From positions 1 to 64,000 of the forward strand of contig CAYSBR010000013.1 of assembly GCA_964429385.1 (NCBI GenBank): a stretch of 64,000 nucleotides of DNA, given 5' to 3'. Below are positions 25,857 to 33,856 of this stretch, in pieces (the first letter of the stretch is position 1; each line of letters begins with the position of its first letter). The stretch comes from UBA2377 sp964429385. Lineage in GTDB: Bacteria > Verrucomicrobiota > Verrucomicrobiia > Opitutales > Opitutaceae. A program made the translations under genes and the position numbers. Below the pieces are notes generated by a model. That model was not told where the DNA came from. It worked only from the letters and a program-made list of their open reading frames with translations, and did no database searches.

Positions 25857-26158
25857 ACATCGGCCTCAACGACTATCTCCTCCTTAGCACGGTGCTCTTC
25901 GCCATCGGTTTCTTCGGTGTGCTCCTGCGCAAGAACACGCTCGTGATCTACATGTGCCTTGAGCTCATGCTCGTCGCCGCGACGCTCGCGCTGATCGCCT
26001 TCTCCCGGTTCAACGGCACGATGGACGGCAACGTCTTCGTATTCTTCATTCTCACGGTGGCCGCGGCGGAGGTTGCCGTCGGCCTCGCCATCATTGTCGC
26101 CCTCTTCCGCCGCCGTCAGACGGTGCAGGTGGACGAACTCAACGCCCTGCGGAACTGA
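25853..26158 (+). CDS. nuoK: NADH-quinone oxidoreductase subunit K
   Basis: 101 residues and three membrane helices, the standard size. Conserved YLLLSTVLFAIGFFGVLLRKN, the acidic MCLELMLVAATLALIAF in helix 2, and the helix 3 block FILTVAAAEVAVGLAIIVALFRRR with its glutamate. These glutamates are part of the proton path. The start codon lies inside the end of nuoJ. Confidence 0.97.
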   Translation: MNIGLNDYLLLSTVLFAIGFFGVLLRKNTLVIYMCLELMLVAATLALIAFSRFNGTMDGNVFVFFILTVAAAEVAVGLAIIVALFRRRQTVQVDELNALRN

Positions 26159-26164
26159 CGCCCC

Positions 26165-28057
26165 ATGACGCCCGTTCAAAACGCTCTCGCCCTGTTGTTC
26201 CTGCCGCTGGCCAGCGCCCTGCTCACGGCCCTGTTCTTCCGTCGCCATGCCGCGGTCGGCCGTGCGCTGTCCCTGACGACGGCGGCCGGCATCGTGATTC
26301 TCGGCAGCCGCCTCATCTTCTTCACCGGGGATTTCACGGTTTCCCAGGAGTGGCTCGTCCTTGGCCCGCTGACCCTCAAGCTGGGCCTGCTGGTGGATGA
26401 CCTCACGAAGCTGATGCTCTTCGTCGTCGCCTTCATCGGTTTCCTGATCCATGTCTTCAGCACCGGCTACATGAAGGGGGAGGCGCACACGGCGCGCTTC
26501 TTCGGCTGCCTTTCGCTGTTCATGTTCTCCATGATCGGCCTGACGCTGTCGGACGATCTCATCATGCTCTTCATCTTCTGGGAGCTGGTGGGCCTTAGCT
26601 CGTTCCTGCTGATCAATTTCTACTACGACCGTCCGGCGGCCGTCGCGGCATCGAGGAAGGCTTTCATCGTCAACCGTATTGGTGACTTCGGCTTCCTGCT
26701 CGGTATCATCCTCGCCTATTGGGCCTTCGGCTCCATCACGCTGACCGATATCGCGGCGCGGCTCGACACCTCGCCCGAACTCGTCGCGACCTCGATCGCG
26801 CTGCTCATTTTTTGCGGTGCCGTCGGCAAGTCCGGCCAGATGCCGCTGCATGTGTGGCTGCCCGATGCGATGGAAGGCCCCACGCCCGTCTCGGCCCTCA
26901 TCCACGCGGCCACCATGGTTGCGGCTGGTATCTTCCTGCTTTGCCGCGTCAGCATCATCATGACGGGTGACGCGCTCACCGTCATCCTGTGGACCGGGGT
27001 GATTACTGCGCTCTTCGCCGGAGTCACGGCGTTTGGCCAGCGCGACATCAAGCGCATTCTGGCCTACTCGACCATTTCGCAGCTCGGCTTCATGGTGGCG
27101 GCCTACGCGCTCGGTTCGCTGATCGCCCTGCGCAACGGTGTGGACGCCACCCTGGCGGGCCTCACCGCCGGCGCGGCGGCGGCGATGTTTCACCTCACCA
27201 CGCACGCCTTCTTCAAGGCGCTGCTCTTCCTCGGTGCCGGCTCGGTGATCCATGCCAGCCACCATGAGCAGGACATCTACCGGCTCGGCGGTCTGCGGAA
27301 GAAGCTGCCTGTTACCTTCGCCACCTTCACGCTCGGTACGCTGGCCCTGGCGGGCATGCCGTTCCTGTCCGGCTACTATTCCAAGGATGCGATTCTTGTG
27401 CTGGCCTGGCAGTATCAGCCGCTGGTCTTCGGCCTGCTGGTCGTTGGCGCGCTGCTCACCGCGCTCTACATGACCCGCCTTTGGTCCATTGTCTTCCTCG
27501 GTGCGCCGCGCAGCGAGGGCGCTGGTCACGCCCACGAAGGGCCCCTAACCATGACGCTGCCGCTGGTGCTGCTCTCCCTCGGGGCGGTGTTTGCAGGTTA
27601 CCTGTGGTTTTATCCCGAGGCGATCTCGGCCGTGCCGGCGCGGGCGCTGGCGCTCCTTGACGGGGCGGGGCATACCGAGGCCATGGTGGCGGGCACGGCG
27701 GCCTTTGTCGTCGGTGCGGTGGTTGGTCTCCTGCTTTACCGGCCGGGCTCGCAGGAGGACTTTCTGCAAAAACGCGTGCCCGTGCTCTACAATGTGCTGG
27801 CCGAGCGCTTCTACATTGACGCGCTTTACGACTGGTATGTCGCCAAGGTCCAGCAGCGCTTCGCGCTGTTGCTCAATTTCATCGATCGCGTTGTGCTGGC
27901 CGGGCTGATCGTCCGCGGTTTCTCCGGTCTGGTCGGCCTGTTCGGCCTCGGGGCCCGGGCGCTGCATGTCGGCAGCCTGCACGCGTATGTCTATTGGTTC
28001 CTGCTCGGGCTGGTCTTGCTCTGGGCAATTGTCGCGGGAGTTTTTAATCTGCAATGA
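26165..28057 (+). CDS. nuoL: NADH-quinone oxidoreductase subunit L
   Basis: 630 residues, an antiporter-like proton-pumping subunit. It shows YMKGE, IFWELVGLSSFLLINF with the pump glutamate, KSGQMPLHVWLPDAMEGPTPVSALIHAATMV broken by the usual helix, and FKALLFLGAGSVIHASHHEQDI. The C-terminus has the long lateral helix region and last helix. About 16 membrane segments. It sits at the far end of the membrane arm. It overlaps nuoM by four bases. Confidence 0.96.
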   Translation: MTPVQNALALLFLPLASALLTALFFRRHAAVGRALSLTTAAGIVILGSRLIFFTGDFTVSQEWLVLGPLTLKLGLLVDDLTKLMLFVVAFIGFLIHVFSTGYMKGEAHTARFFGCLSLFMFSMIGLTLSDDLIMLFIFWELVGLSSFLLINFYYDRPAAVAASRKAFIVNRIGDFGFLLGIILAYWAFGSITLTDIAARLDTSPELVATSIALLIFCGAVGKSGQMPLHVWLPDAMEGPTPVSALIHAATMVAAGIFLLCRVSIIMTGDALTVILWTGVITALFAGVTAFGQRDIKRILAYSTISQLGFMVAAYALGSLIALRNGVDATLAGLTAGAAAAMFHLTTHAFFKALLFLGAGSVIHASHHEQDIYRLGGLRKKLPVTFATFTLGTLALAGMPFLSGYYSKDAILVLAWQYQPLVFGLLVVGALLTALYMTRLWSIVFLGAPRSEGAGHAHEGPLTMTLPLVLLSLGAVFAGYLWFYPEAISAVPARALALLDGAGHTEAMVAGTAAFVVGAVVGLLLYRPGSQEDFLQKRVPVLYNVLAERFYIDALYDWYVAKVQQRFALLLNFIDRVVLAGLIVRGFSGLVGLFGLGARALHVGSLHAYVYWFLLGLVLLWAIVAGVFNLQ

Positions 28058-29583
28058 GTGCTTTGCCCTTCGATCCCTTGCTCGTCGCGATTCTGGCGCC
28101 CCTCGCGGTGGCGCTGGCCATCGCGCTCGGCCTGCCCAAGCGGTTTTCCGTCAAGCTGGCCTACATCGGTTTCGCCGTGCCCGCGCTCATGGCGCTGCAC
28201 TGCTGGTATCACTTCCCGGCTGACGCGGCCGGGGGCTACGCGTTCGTGACGCAGTATTCCACCGGACTTGAGGCGGTCGGCATCAGCCTGAAGCTCGGTC
28301 TCAACGGCATCGCGCTCCCGCTGTTCGTGATGGCGGGCATCGTGGGGCTCGCGGCCGGGCTCTACGCCATCCAGTCGCAGGCCGAGCGGCTCAAGCTCTA
28401 CCTCATGCTGCTGCTGATCATGCAGGGTGGTTTGATGGGCGTTTTCGCTTCTATCGACGTCTTCTTCTTCTATTTCTTCCACGAACTCGCCCTCATCCCG
28501 ACCTTCATCATGGTCGGTCTCTGGGGCGGGCGCGACCGCAACTATGCGGCGATGAAGCTCACCATCTACCTGACGCTGGGAGCGATGCTCTCGCTCGCCG
28601 GCCTCATCGCGATCTACGTGCAGAGTGGGGCGCAGAGCTTCGATCTCATCGCGTTGCGTGAGGCGCTCGCCGCGGCGCCACTGGCCGTCAGCGTCCAGAA
28701 ATATATCTTCGGGTTGCTGCTGTTTGGTTTCGGCATCCTGGTCTCGCTCTGGCCTTTTCACACCTGGGCGCCGTTGGGCTACGGCGCCGCGCCCAGCTCG
28801 GCCGCCATGCTGCACGCCGGTGTGCTGAAGAAGTTCGGCCTCTACGGTTTCATCCAGATCGCGCTCCCGCTGCTGCCGCAGGGTTCCTCCGGCTGGATGT
28901 CGCTGCTGGCCTGGCTGGCGTTGGGCAACATCGTCATCATCGGGCTCATCACCATCGCCCAGCGCGACCTCAAGCAGATGGTCGGTTACGCCTCGGTGAT
29001 GCATGTCGGTTACGGTTTCCTCGGCGTGGCCTGCCTCTCGGCGCTCGGCGCCGGCGGCGTGGTCCTCTTCATGGTGGCGCACGGCCTCACCGTGGCGCTG
29101 CTCTTCCTGCTGGCGACCAGCATCCACCATCGCACCGGTACCTTTGACATGCTGGAGATGGGCGGCCTGGCGCAGAAGACCCCCGTGCTCGCGGCCTTCT
29201 TCCTGACGGCCATTCTGGCCAGCATCGGCCTGCCCGGCCCGGGGCTCCTCAATTTCTGGGCGGAACTCACCATCTTCATGGGGGTGTATGCCCATGCCGG
29301 CTGGATGGTCGTGCCCGCCGTGCTCGGTGTGGTGCTCTCCGCCATTTACGGTCTGCGGGCGGTGGGGCGGATCTTTTACGGCCAGCCTTCTCAGACCATG
29401 CTGGCCCACCAGCAGCAGCACGCGGTGGCGGACCTGCGCTGGAGCGAGCGCATCCCTGCGCTCATTCTGCTCGTCACCCTGATTGCCCTCGGCGTCTGGC
29501 CACGGTCGCTTTCCGATCCGCTCAACGCCGCCCTGCAAGCCATCTACCCGGCCGTTGAGGCGGCCGCCAAGATCGCGTCCTGA
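28054..29583 (+). CDS. nuoM: NADH-quinone oxidoreductase subunit M
   Basis: 509 residues and about 14 membrane helices. Motifs: FFYFFHELALIPTFIMVGLWGG with the pump glutamate, LWPFHTWAPLGYGAAPSSAAMLHAGVLKKFG in two parts, and LKQMVGYASVMHVGYGFLG. One of three antiporter-like proton pumps. The ATG overlaps the nuoL stop, and nuoN begins six bases after the end. Confidence 0.96.
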   Translation: MSALPFDPLLVAILAPLAVALAIALGLPKRFSVKLAYIGFAVPALMALHCWYHFPADAAGGYAFVTQYSTGLEAVGISLKLGLNGIALPLFVMAGIVGLAAGLYAIQSQAERLKLYLMLLLIMQGGLMGVFASIDVFFFYFFHELALIPTFIMVGLWGGRDRNYAAMKLTIYLTLGAMLSLAGLIAIYVQSGAQSFDLIALREALAAAPLAVSVQKYIFGLLLFGFGILVSLWPFHTWAPLGYGAAPSSAAMLHAGVLKKFGLYGFIQIALPLLPQGSSGWMSLLAWLALGNIVIIGLITIAQRDLKQMVGYASVMHVGYGFLGVACLSALGAGGVVLFMVAHGLTVALLFLLATSIHHRTGTFDMLEMGGLAQKTPVLAAFFLTAILASIGLPGPGLLNFWAELTIFMGVYAHAGWMVVPAVLGVVLSAIYGLRAVGRIFYGQPSQTMLAHQQQHAVADLRWSERIPALILLVTLIALGVWPRSLSDPLNAALQAIYPAVEAAAKIAS

Positions 29584-29589
29584 ACCTGC

Positions 29590-31125
29590 ATGACCTTTGC
29601 CGTGATGAATCCCGATTTTCTCAGGACCGCCGCCGAATCGAACCAGTGGGCGGCGATCTTTCCCGAACTGGCGCTGGGCTGCCTCGCGCTTTTCCTGCTC
29701 GTGCTCGAACTCGTGCTGCCGCGGTCGCGCCATGGCAGCATCGCCTGGGTCGCCATCATCGGGCAGCTCGGCGTGCTGGGCGCGCTGCTGCTGAACTTCA
29801 ATTCCCCGCTGCTCGGTCAGGATACCTTCAACGGATTGCTTCATCATTCGCGTGATGGCCAGTTCATGCGGGCTTTCTTCCTGCTGTCCTCGATGCTGGT
29901 TTGTCTGCTGGGCACGGTGGCGCTCGCGAAGCAAAAGATGCCGCGGGTCGAGTTTTATCACATCGTGCTGGTAGTCACCGGGGCGCTCATGCTGCTCGCG
30001 CAGAGCAATCACTTCGTGCTGCTCTTCGTCGCGCTCGAGACCGTCACGGTGGGTTTCTACATTCTCGTCAGTTATTTCCGTTCCAACCCGTTGTCGCTGG
30101 AGGCCGGACTCAAATACCTGATTCTGGGGGCGCTCAGCTCCGCGCTCCTGTTGTTCGGCATCGTGCTGCTCTACGGTGTGGCCGGCAATCCGACCCTGCC
30201 CGGCCACACGGCTGCCGGCATGAACTTCGATGCCTTGCGCGCCTTCCTGGAGGCCAATCCCGACAACTTCCTCGCCCAGATTGGCATCATCCTCGTGCTC
30301 TCCGGCGTCGCCTTCAAGATCGGCGCCTTCCCCTTCCAGATCTGGGTGCCCGACGTTTACCAAGGCGCGCCCACGCCGGTGACCGCTTTTTTGGCGGTCG
30401 CCTCGAAGGCCGCGGGTTTCTCGGTTCTCATCGTGCTGGTGCTCAAGGCATTCGCGCCCTACACGGCGCTGACCGTGCCGGTGCTCAGCGTTTTTGCGGC
30501 GACCACGCTTATCTTTGGCAATCTCGCCGCGCTCACGCAGCACAATGTAAAGCGCCTCATCGGCCTCTCCGGTGTGTCGCATGCCGGCTTCCTCCTGCTG
30601 GGAGTGGTCGCGGCGGTGAAGGTGCCGTCGGCGTTGGGCGCAGTTTACTTCTACCTCGCAGCCTATCTCATCGCCTCCTTCATCGTCTTTGGTGTGATGA
30701 CACACCTCGCGGGTGAGAATGATGCCGAGCAGGACCTCGATCACTATGCCGGACTCGGACGGAATCAGCCCTTTCTCGCGCTCGTGCTGGCCATTGGTCT
30801 CGGCTCCCTGGCGGGTATTCCGCCGCTGGCCGGGTTCATGGGCAAGTTTCTCGTCTTTGTCGCGGCGTTTGAGACCCATCTCTACCCCTTGCTGGCTCTC
30901 GCCATCATCGGTGTGGTGATCTCGATCTACTACTACTTCGGTTGGATCAAGGCGGCTTTCTTCGAAAGCTGGGCCGAGTCCCTGCCCGAAGGCGGCGAAA
31001 GCTCCCGCCCGGCCCGCACGCCGGTGGCCTGGCCCTCCGGCGTGGCCCTTGCGCTGCTGGCTTTCACCACCGTGTTGCTGGGCTTTTATCAGGGATCGTT
31101 CGGCGATTGGCTGCTGACCCGGTGA
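29590..31125 (+). CDS. nuoN: NADH-quinone oxidoreductase subunit N
   Basis: 511 residues (ATG at 29605 is an alternative start). Antiporter-like fold: LLFVALETVTVGFYILVSYFR with the conserved glutamate, SLEAGLKYLILGALSSALLLFG, FKIGAFPFQIWVPDVYQGAPTPVTAFLAVASK in two parts, and VKRLIGLSGVSHAGFLLLG. Last gene of the complex I operon. A GC-rich hairpin lies just beyond the stop codon. Confidence 0.96.
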   Translation: MTFAVMNPDFLRTAAESNQWAAIFPELALGCLALFLLVLELVLPRSRHGSIAWVAIIGQLGVLGALLLNFNSPLLGQDTFNGLLHHSRDGQFMRAFFLLSSMLVCLLGTVALAKQKMPRVEFYHIVLVVTGALMLLAQSNHFVLLFVALETVTVGFYILVSYFRSNPLSLEAGLKYLILGALSSALLLFGIVLLYGVAGNPTLPGHTAAGMNFDALRAFLEANPDNFLAQIGIILVLSGVAFKIGAFPFQIWVPDVYQGAPTPVTAFLAVASKAAGFSVLIVLVLKAFAPYTALTVPVLSVFAATTLIFGNLAALTQHNVKRLIGLSGVSHAGFLLLGVVAAVKVPSALGAVYFYLAAYLIASFIVFGVMTHLAGENDAEQDLDHYAGLGRNQPFLALVLAIGLGSLAGIPPLAGFMGKFLVFVAAFETHLYPLLALAIIGVVISIYYYFGWIKAAFFESWAESLPEGGESSRPARTPVAWPSGVALALLAFTTVLLGFYQGSFGDWLLTR

Positions 31126-31134
31126 AGGTGAGGC

Positions 31135-31156
31135 CAGGCCGGCCAGGACCGGCCTG
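31135..31156 (+). terminator. Hairpin after nuoN
   Basis: CAGGCCGG (31135-31142) pairs with CCGGCCTG (31149-31156) around a six-base loop, nine bases after the nuoN stop. No U-tract follows, so it may stabilise the 3' end or act as a weak terminator. Confidence 0.4.
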
Positions 31157-31243
31157 CGTCAGTCTGCGCGCGCCTGAATTCTGCACACATTGGCGCTTCG
31201 GGCTTGGCGGTTCCGCGGCTTTGCGCGAGCCTCGCTTGCACGC

Positions 31244-32590
31244 ATGAGAATCACCGGTCTCGCCCTTGTCCCGCCCCCGACCGCCGCCGATCTGCCCAAG
31301 GTCACGCCCGAACTGCTGGCCTCGGTGCTCGCGCGCTATTCGCGGAGCAATCAGGGGATCGGCGCCATCCTTGAAAAAGTGGATCTGGCCAATCCCGATG
31401 CCTCCATTGATCGCATCCTCAATTTCGTGGACTACGGGCATGCTTCCATCGGCGGGCTCACCGGTGGACTGGCCATCGCGCTGGATGATGTCTCGATGTG
31501 GCTGGCCTATAAGATTTTTGAAATCGCCCAGATGGCGGACGGGCAGGAGTCGAGCACGCGCTACATCACGATGGATGCGGGCAACCTGCCGACTCCGGCG
31601 GAGCTCGGTATCCCGGATGATCTGGCGTCCCGCTGGAGTGCGCTGATGGGGAAAGCCTTCGCGGCTTATCACGCGGAGTATGCGCGTCTCGATGCTCTGG
31701 CGCAGGCGGATTCATCGCTCGTGCGGCTGCCGCCCGGGGCGAAGCCCGCCGTGGTCACGCGACTGCGTAAAAACTACGCCCTCGATCGCGCCCGCTACTT
31801 CATCCCGCTGGCCACGCGCACCAACCTCGGTCTGGTGCAATCCTCCCGCATGTGGGCGGCGACAGTGAAGCACCTCGATTCCCTGCCGCACCCCGAGGCC
31901 CGCGCGGCTGCGGCGCTCATTCGCGACGCACTGATCAAGCAGTCGCCCCGGCTCATGCGCCACAGCTTTGCGGAAAAATCCTACCAGGAGCAGGCGGCGC
32001 AGGAGCTTGCGACCTCGGTGGAGCTCGGGCTGGCGCGGCTTTCGAGCGAGGCGCTGGCCGACCAAGTCTGGGTGCACGTGGATCGGGCGACCCCGCCCTG
32101 GTTGCCGGAGCCACAGCCCGTGGCGGAGGCCCTGCGGCACCGGGCCAACCGTTACGGGTATCAGGGCACGGCCACGCGGCGCATGCGTGTCACCTTTGCT
32201 TGGAACAACCTCGCCCTGGCCGAGCTGCGCGATTTGAACCGCCACCGCACGGGCCATCGCCATACGCCTTTGATCCAGGCCGGGTTTTATCTGCCGCCGG
32301 AGATCGCTCATGGGCCGCACCGGTCGCTGCTGGATGAACAGGTGGCGCTGACCGGTGAACTGCTGCGACGCGGCGCTCCGGCCTATGTCTATTCGCTTTT
32401 ACTCGGGGCGCAGACGCCTTTCGAGCACAGTACACATGCCGACAAATTCATCTACGAAGCGGAGCTGCGCACCGGCATGGGGGCGCACTTCCGTTATGCC
32501 GAACACCTGAGTGCGGCGTTGCGGGGCTTCTTTGCCCAGGTGCCGGAGGCGCGCGACTGGGTGGTCGAAGGCACGGCTGAACCCGAATAA
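31244..32590 (+). CDS. Two-unit ThyX-like (FAD-dependent thymidylate synthase family) protein
   Basis: 448 residues from the ATG at 31244. The N-terminal half resembles ThyX: FVDYGHASIGG (63-71), ESSTRYITMD (102-111) and RARYFIPLATRTNLGLVQSSRMW (182-204). At the place of the flavin motif RHRxxS it has FEIAQMADGQ instead. The C-terminal half repeats the pattern and carries NRHRTGHRH (332-340). ThyX makes dTMP from dUMP with FAD and methylene-tetrahydrofolate. Canonical ThyX is about 220-300 residues with RHR and SxRY in the same unit. Here they are split between units, so activity may be built across domains or lost. Probably monocistronic. Confidence 0.75.
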   Translation: MRITGLALVPPPTAADLPKVTPELLASVLARYSRSNQGIGAILEKVDLANPDASIDRILNFVDYGHASIGGLTGGLAIALDDVSMWLAYKIFEIAQMADGQESSTRYITMDAGNLPTPAELGIPDDLASRWSALMGKAFAAYHAEYARLDALAQADSSLVRLPPGAKPAVVTRLRKNYALDRARYFIPLATRTNLGLVQSSRMWAATVKHLDSLPHPEARAAAALIRDALIKQSPRLMRHSFAEKSYQEQAAQELATSVELGLARLSSEALADQVWVHVDRATPPWLPEPQPVAEALRHRANRYGYQGTATRRMRVTFAWNNLALAELRDLNRHRTGHRHTPLIQAGFYLPPEIAHGPHRSLLDEQVALTGELLRRGAPAYVYSLLLGAQTPFEHSTHADKFIYEAELRTGMGAHFRYAEHLSAALRGFFAQVPEARDWVVEGTAEPE

Positions 32591-32595
32591 AACAT

Positions 32596-32622
32596 TGCGG
32601 GCGGCCTGTGCCCCCGCATTTT
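32596..32622 (+). terminator. Probable intrinsic terminator of the thyX-like gene
   Basis: TGCGGG (32596-32601) pairs with CCCGCA (32613-32618), followed by TTTT at 32619-32622. It lies six bases after the stop codon. The stem is short and the U-tract brief, so strength is moderate. Confidence 0.55.
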
Positions 32623-32731
32623 CCACCAGCAGCATGAATTACCCCTGCGCCGTTACCCCGATGATAGTGAATGGGATAGCGGGATGCTGTGCGCGGGCGA
32701 GCCGAGGGTCGGCCGGTCGGCAAATTTCGCG

Positions 32732-33505
32732 ATGAGCCGCTTTCGGATTCTCCAGTTCAATATCCAGTTCGGCCAGATTTGGGACGAACAGAATCCCGAC
32801 CACGCGCCGATCGACTTCGATGCCACGGTGGCGGAGATCAAATCGCACGATGCGGACATCATCATGCTGCAGGAAGTGGAGCGGGCGAGACCGGGCGGCA
32901 CGCAGCCGCCCTTGCCACCGAACTATACCCGTCTGCGTCAGGAGCTGAACGGCTACCACAGCACCTTTTCCTTTCCGCGGTCCGATCCGCGTGAGCTGCC
33001 CTTCGGGATTGGCCTGGCGATTTTTTGCCGCTGGCCGCTGCAGGACGGCATCTGTCTCAATCTGCCTTCGCCGCCCGTCGAATTTGAGTTCATGGGAGAA
33101 AAGAAAACGCCCACCGACCGGTTGTTGATCGGGGCCAGCACCCAGGTTCACGGGCGTTCAGTGCGGCTGCTCAATACGCATCTGCTGGCGTTTTTCATGC
33201 TCAACTCCTCCAGCGAGGAGCACGGCCAGCAGCGCGACCTCGTCGCGCAGGAACTGGCCCGGGAAGACGGCCCCACGTTGCTCACCGGGGATTTCAACGT
33301 CAGCAAGCACGAGTCCCTCGTCGAGCAATTCGGGGCGGTCGGTTATCGCACCGTGCAGTCCACCGAGGTCACCTGGCGCCGCCGGCCCTACGTGCTGGAT
33401 CACATCTTCTACAACGCGCCGCTGCGCTGCGTCGGTCACAAGGTGTGTCCCACTCCGGCTTCCGACCACCATGCCCTGGTGGCGGATTTTGAATTTGTTT
33501 CCTGA
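32732..33505 (+). CDS. Endonuclease/exonuclease/phosphatase (EEP) family hydrolase
   Basis: 257 residues from the ATG at 32732; a longer frame to 32684 is unlikely. EEP motifs in order: RFRILQFNIQFG, DADIIMLQEVER with the metal-ligand Glu, RLLNTHLLAF, LLTGDFNVSKHE with D and N, and PASDHHALVADFEF with the catalytic D-H pair. There is no signal peptide, so it is probably cytosolic. The family includes DNases, phosphodiesterases and lipid phosphatases. The substrate cannot be told. It stands alone, convergent with the small coiled-coil gene that follows. Confidence 0.88.
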   Translation: MSRFRILQFNIQFGQIWDEQNPDHAPIDFDATVAEIKSHDADIIMLQEVERARPGGTQPPLPPNYTRLRQELNGYHSTFSFPRSDPRELPFGIGLAIFCRWPLQDGICLNLPSPPVEFEFMGEKKTPTDRLLIGASTQVHGRSVRLLNTHLLAFFMLNSSSEEHGQQRDLVAQELAREDGPTLLTGDFNVSKHESLVEQFGAVGYRTVQSTEVTWRRRPYVLDHIFYNAPLRCVGHKVCPTPASDHHALVADFEFVS

Positions 33506-33511
33506 ACCCGC

Positions 33512-33793
33512 TCAGCGGCCCGCGCGCACGCGTTCCTTCTCGGCCTCGCGCTCTTCCTCGATGCGGCTTTTCTCCGCGGCGATCTGCTGGCGAATCTTGT
33601 CGACCTCATCCGCTTCGCCGCCGACCAGTGCCTCGTTGAGCTGTTTCTTCAGAAAAATCTCCCGCTCGGCGAATTTGCCCTGATACACGCGGTCGATCTC
33701 GGCCAGGCGGGCCTTTTGCCCGGCCGTCAGCGGCTTGGCGGCAGGTTCGGATTTTGCCAGTCGTTCCATCGCGAGTTCGTAGGCGCTTTTCAT
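33512..33793 (-). CDS. Small charged coiled-coil protein, unknown function
   Basis: 93 residues, nearly all helical and rich in Glu, Lys and Arg: YELAMERLAKSE, LTAGQKARLAEIDRVYQGKFAERE, then KIRQQIAAEKSRIEEEREAEKER. A coiled coil is likely from about residue 60 to the end. No membrane or signal segment. I have seen similar short proteins in Verrucomicrobiota but know no function. It lies downstream of comEC on the same strand with a 63-base gap. Its stop lies six bases from the EEP gene's stop. Confidence 0.75.
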   Translation of the reverse strand: MKSAYELAMERLAKSEPAAKPLTAGQKARLAEIDRVYQGKFAEREIFLKKQLNEALVGGEADEVDKIRQQIAAEKSRIEEEREAEKERVRAGR

Positions 33794-33856
33794 GGCCGCG
33801 AGTGAAGCCGAACCGCGGCGATAGGGAAGCGGGAAAAATCGTCCCGCCCGGCGGAT

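Noticed and set aside
25754..27535. A 593-codon minus-strand frame opposite nuoK and nuoL
   Set aside because: Shadow of membrane-protein codons; no domain and no independent start signal.
27991..30879. A 962-codon open frame on the minus strand opposite nuoM and nuoN
   Set aside because: The composition (Glu, Arg, Gln, His rich with no hydrophobic core) is that of the antisense of membrane proteins. The plus-strand genes are certain.
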